From Betaproteobacteria bacterium (lineage in GTDB: Bacteria > Pseudomonadota > Gammaproteobacteria > Burkholderiales > Usitatibacteraceae): 8,432 bases of DNA. The stretch is from assembly GCA_003105245.1 (NCBI GenBank), contig PQAI01000026.1, positions 1 to 8,432 of the forward strand, given 5' to 3'. Below, one piece after another: positions 7,433 through 8,432 of the stretch; the stretch's first letter is position 1; every line of letters starts with the position of its first letter. The notes under the pieces were generated by a model. The model searched no databases. It was given only the letters and a program-made list of their open reading frames with translations, and was not told where the DNA came from. Both the position numbers and the translations under genes were made by a program.

Positions 7433-8432
7433 ATCCCGTCGGGGTCGACATCCGCCGCGTCGCGCTCTCGTTCGGCGCCACGCAGGTGCTCAAGGACATC
7501 ACCGTTTCCGTCGAGCCCGGCGAGTTCTTCGCCCTGCTGGGCCCGTCGGGATCCGGCAAGTCCACGCTCCTTCGCCTCATCGCCGGCTTCAACCAGCACC
7601 AGTCGGGCGAGGTGCTGATCGGCGGCAAGGACGTCACCGGCACGCCGCCCTGGAAGCGAAACGTCGGCATGGTGTTCCAGAACTACGCGCTGTGGCCGCA
7701 CATGACGGTCGAGCAGAACGTCGCCTTCGGGCTCGAGGAGCGAAGGCTCCCCCGCGGCGAGATCCGCGAGAAGGTGAAGGCCGCGCTCGACCTGGTGGGC
7801 CTGGGCGGGCTGGGCGCGCGCCGCCCGGGCCAGCTCTCCGGCGGCCAGCAGCAGCGCGTGGCCATCGCGCGCACGCTCGCCATCGAGCCGCAGGTGCTGC
7901 TGCTGGACGAGCCGCTCTCCAACCTCGATGCCAGGTTGCGCGTGCAGACGCGCCAGGAGCTGGTGAAGCTGCAGCGGCGCCTGGGCATCACCACGATCTT
8001 CGTCACCCACGACCAGATCGAGGCGCTCACCACCTGCCACCGCGTGGCCGTGATGGACGACGGCGTGATCCAGCAGGTGGGCACGCCGATGGAGCTCTTC
8101 GACTACCCGGTGAACCGCTTCGTGGCGCAGTTCGTGGGCTCGGTGAACCTGTTCGCGGGCGACTTCCGGCGCGAGGGCGACCGGCTGCGGTTCGTGTCGC
8201 CCAAGCTGGGAACTGTCGCGCTGCCGGCCGGGGTGGAGCCGCCGGCGGGCGCGTTCGACCTCGCCTTCCGCCCGCACGCGGTGAGCGTGGCCGAGGCCCC
8301 GGCGGGCGAGCGGGACCTGGCCCTCGCCGGCGCCGTCGAGAGCGCCGAATTCCTGGGCGAGTTCCTGCGCTACGAGATCCGCGTCGGCGAGGCGCTGGTG
8401 ATCGCCGACGTGCCGCATGCCCGCGGGCGCGC
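7429..8432 (+). CDS. ABC importer ATPase with TOBE domain, 3'-truncated by window edge
   Basis: The cytoplasmic ATPase that powers the importer; 334 complete codons are visible with no stop before the window ends. The nucleotide-binding domain is complete: Walker A GPSGSGKST (38-46), Q-loop Q84 (VFQNYALWPHMT), signature LSGGQQQRVAIART (136-149), Walker B VLLLDEP (156-162), D-loop SNLD (164-167) and H-loop H194 (FVTHD). After the FVGSVNLF hinge (236-242) comes a TOBE-type C-terminal domain (about 243-334), with RPHAV (281-285) and VESAEFLGEFLRYEI (303-317). This is the PotA/MalK/FbpC importer class. In this class usual lengths are about 340-370 residues, so only a few dozen residues are probably missing. 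Some relatives use the TOBE region for regulation or substrate sensing; nothing here identifies a ligand. It is the third gene of the operon, in ATGA overlap with the permease. Confidence 0.95.
   Translation, partial: MNPVGVDIRRVALSFGATQVLKDITVSVEPGEFFALLGPSGSGKSTLLRLIAGFNQHQSGEVLIGGKDVTGTPPWKRNVGMVFQNYALWPHMTVEQNVAFGLEERRLPRGEIREKVKAALDLVGLGGLGARRPGQLSGGQQQRVAIARTLAIEPQVLLLDEPLSNLDARLRVQTRQELVKLQRRLGITTIFVTHDQIEALTTCHRVAVMDDGVIQQVGTPMELFDYPVNRFVAQFVGSVNLFAGDFRREGDRLRFVSPKLGTVALPAGVEPPAGAFDLAFRPHAVSVAEAPAGERDLALAGAVESAEFLGEFLRYEIRVGEALVIADVPHARGR

Noticed and set aside
7372..8418. A minus-strand open frame of about 350 codons antisense to the ATPase gene
   Set aside because: The plus strand encodes every ABC ATPase motif in order here; the minus frame shows no domain and is a GC-driven shadow.

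Overview
The DNA is very GC-rich, with G or C at nearly every third codon position. It has Shine-Dalgarno-type starts, one good sigma70-like extended -10 box and tightly packed genes. The gene types (triple-PAS GGDEF/EAL protein, stand-alone AlaX, PgtC-like binding protein with a fused double permease) suggest a free-living proteobacterium, probably a betaproteobacterium. That assignment rests on style and gene content, not on a marker gene.

Layout, left to right. (1) Positions 1-1110, + strand: the 3' part of an MFS transporter whose start lies outside the window. (2) 3580-1088, - strand: an 830-residue cytosolic protein with three PAS domains, then GGDEF and EAL domains. Its stop codon lies inside the end of the MFS gene, so the two convergent genes overlap by 23 bp. 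(3) 4374-3667, - strand: a stand-alone AlaX-type alanyl-tRNA editing hydrolase, 86 bp upstream of the PAS-GGDEF-EAL gene in the same direction. (4) A 76-bp divergent promoter region, 4375-4450. (5) 4451-8432, + strand: a compact ABC importer operon of a PgtC-like periplasmic binding protein, a fused double-domain inner-membrane permease and an ATPase that runs off the right edge. Gene spacing is 6 bp, then an ATGA start/stop overlap, so the three are almost certainly co-transcribed and translationally coupled.

How they work together. The importer is a complete binding protein-dependent uptake system. Its architecture is that of the ferric/aminoethylphosphonate/hexose-phosphate group. The binding protein, however, most resembles Salmonella PgtC as I remember that sequence, and it lacks the tandem tyrosine used by ferric-binding proteins. 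A phosphorylated organic anion is therefore a better guess than Fe(III), but the substrate is not proven. The GGDEF/EAL protein has intact motifs for both making and degrading cyclic di-GMP and could link a PAS-sensed signal to it. AlaX is a housekeeping translation quality-control enzyme with no obvious functional tie to its neighbours.

There is no gene-free stretch over 300 bases. I saw no tRNA, rRNA, CRISPR array, insertion sequence or phage gene. The window looks like ordinary chromosomal sequence; the most interesting points are the importer's substrate and the intact bifunctional c-di-GMP enzyme.
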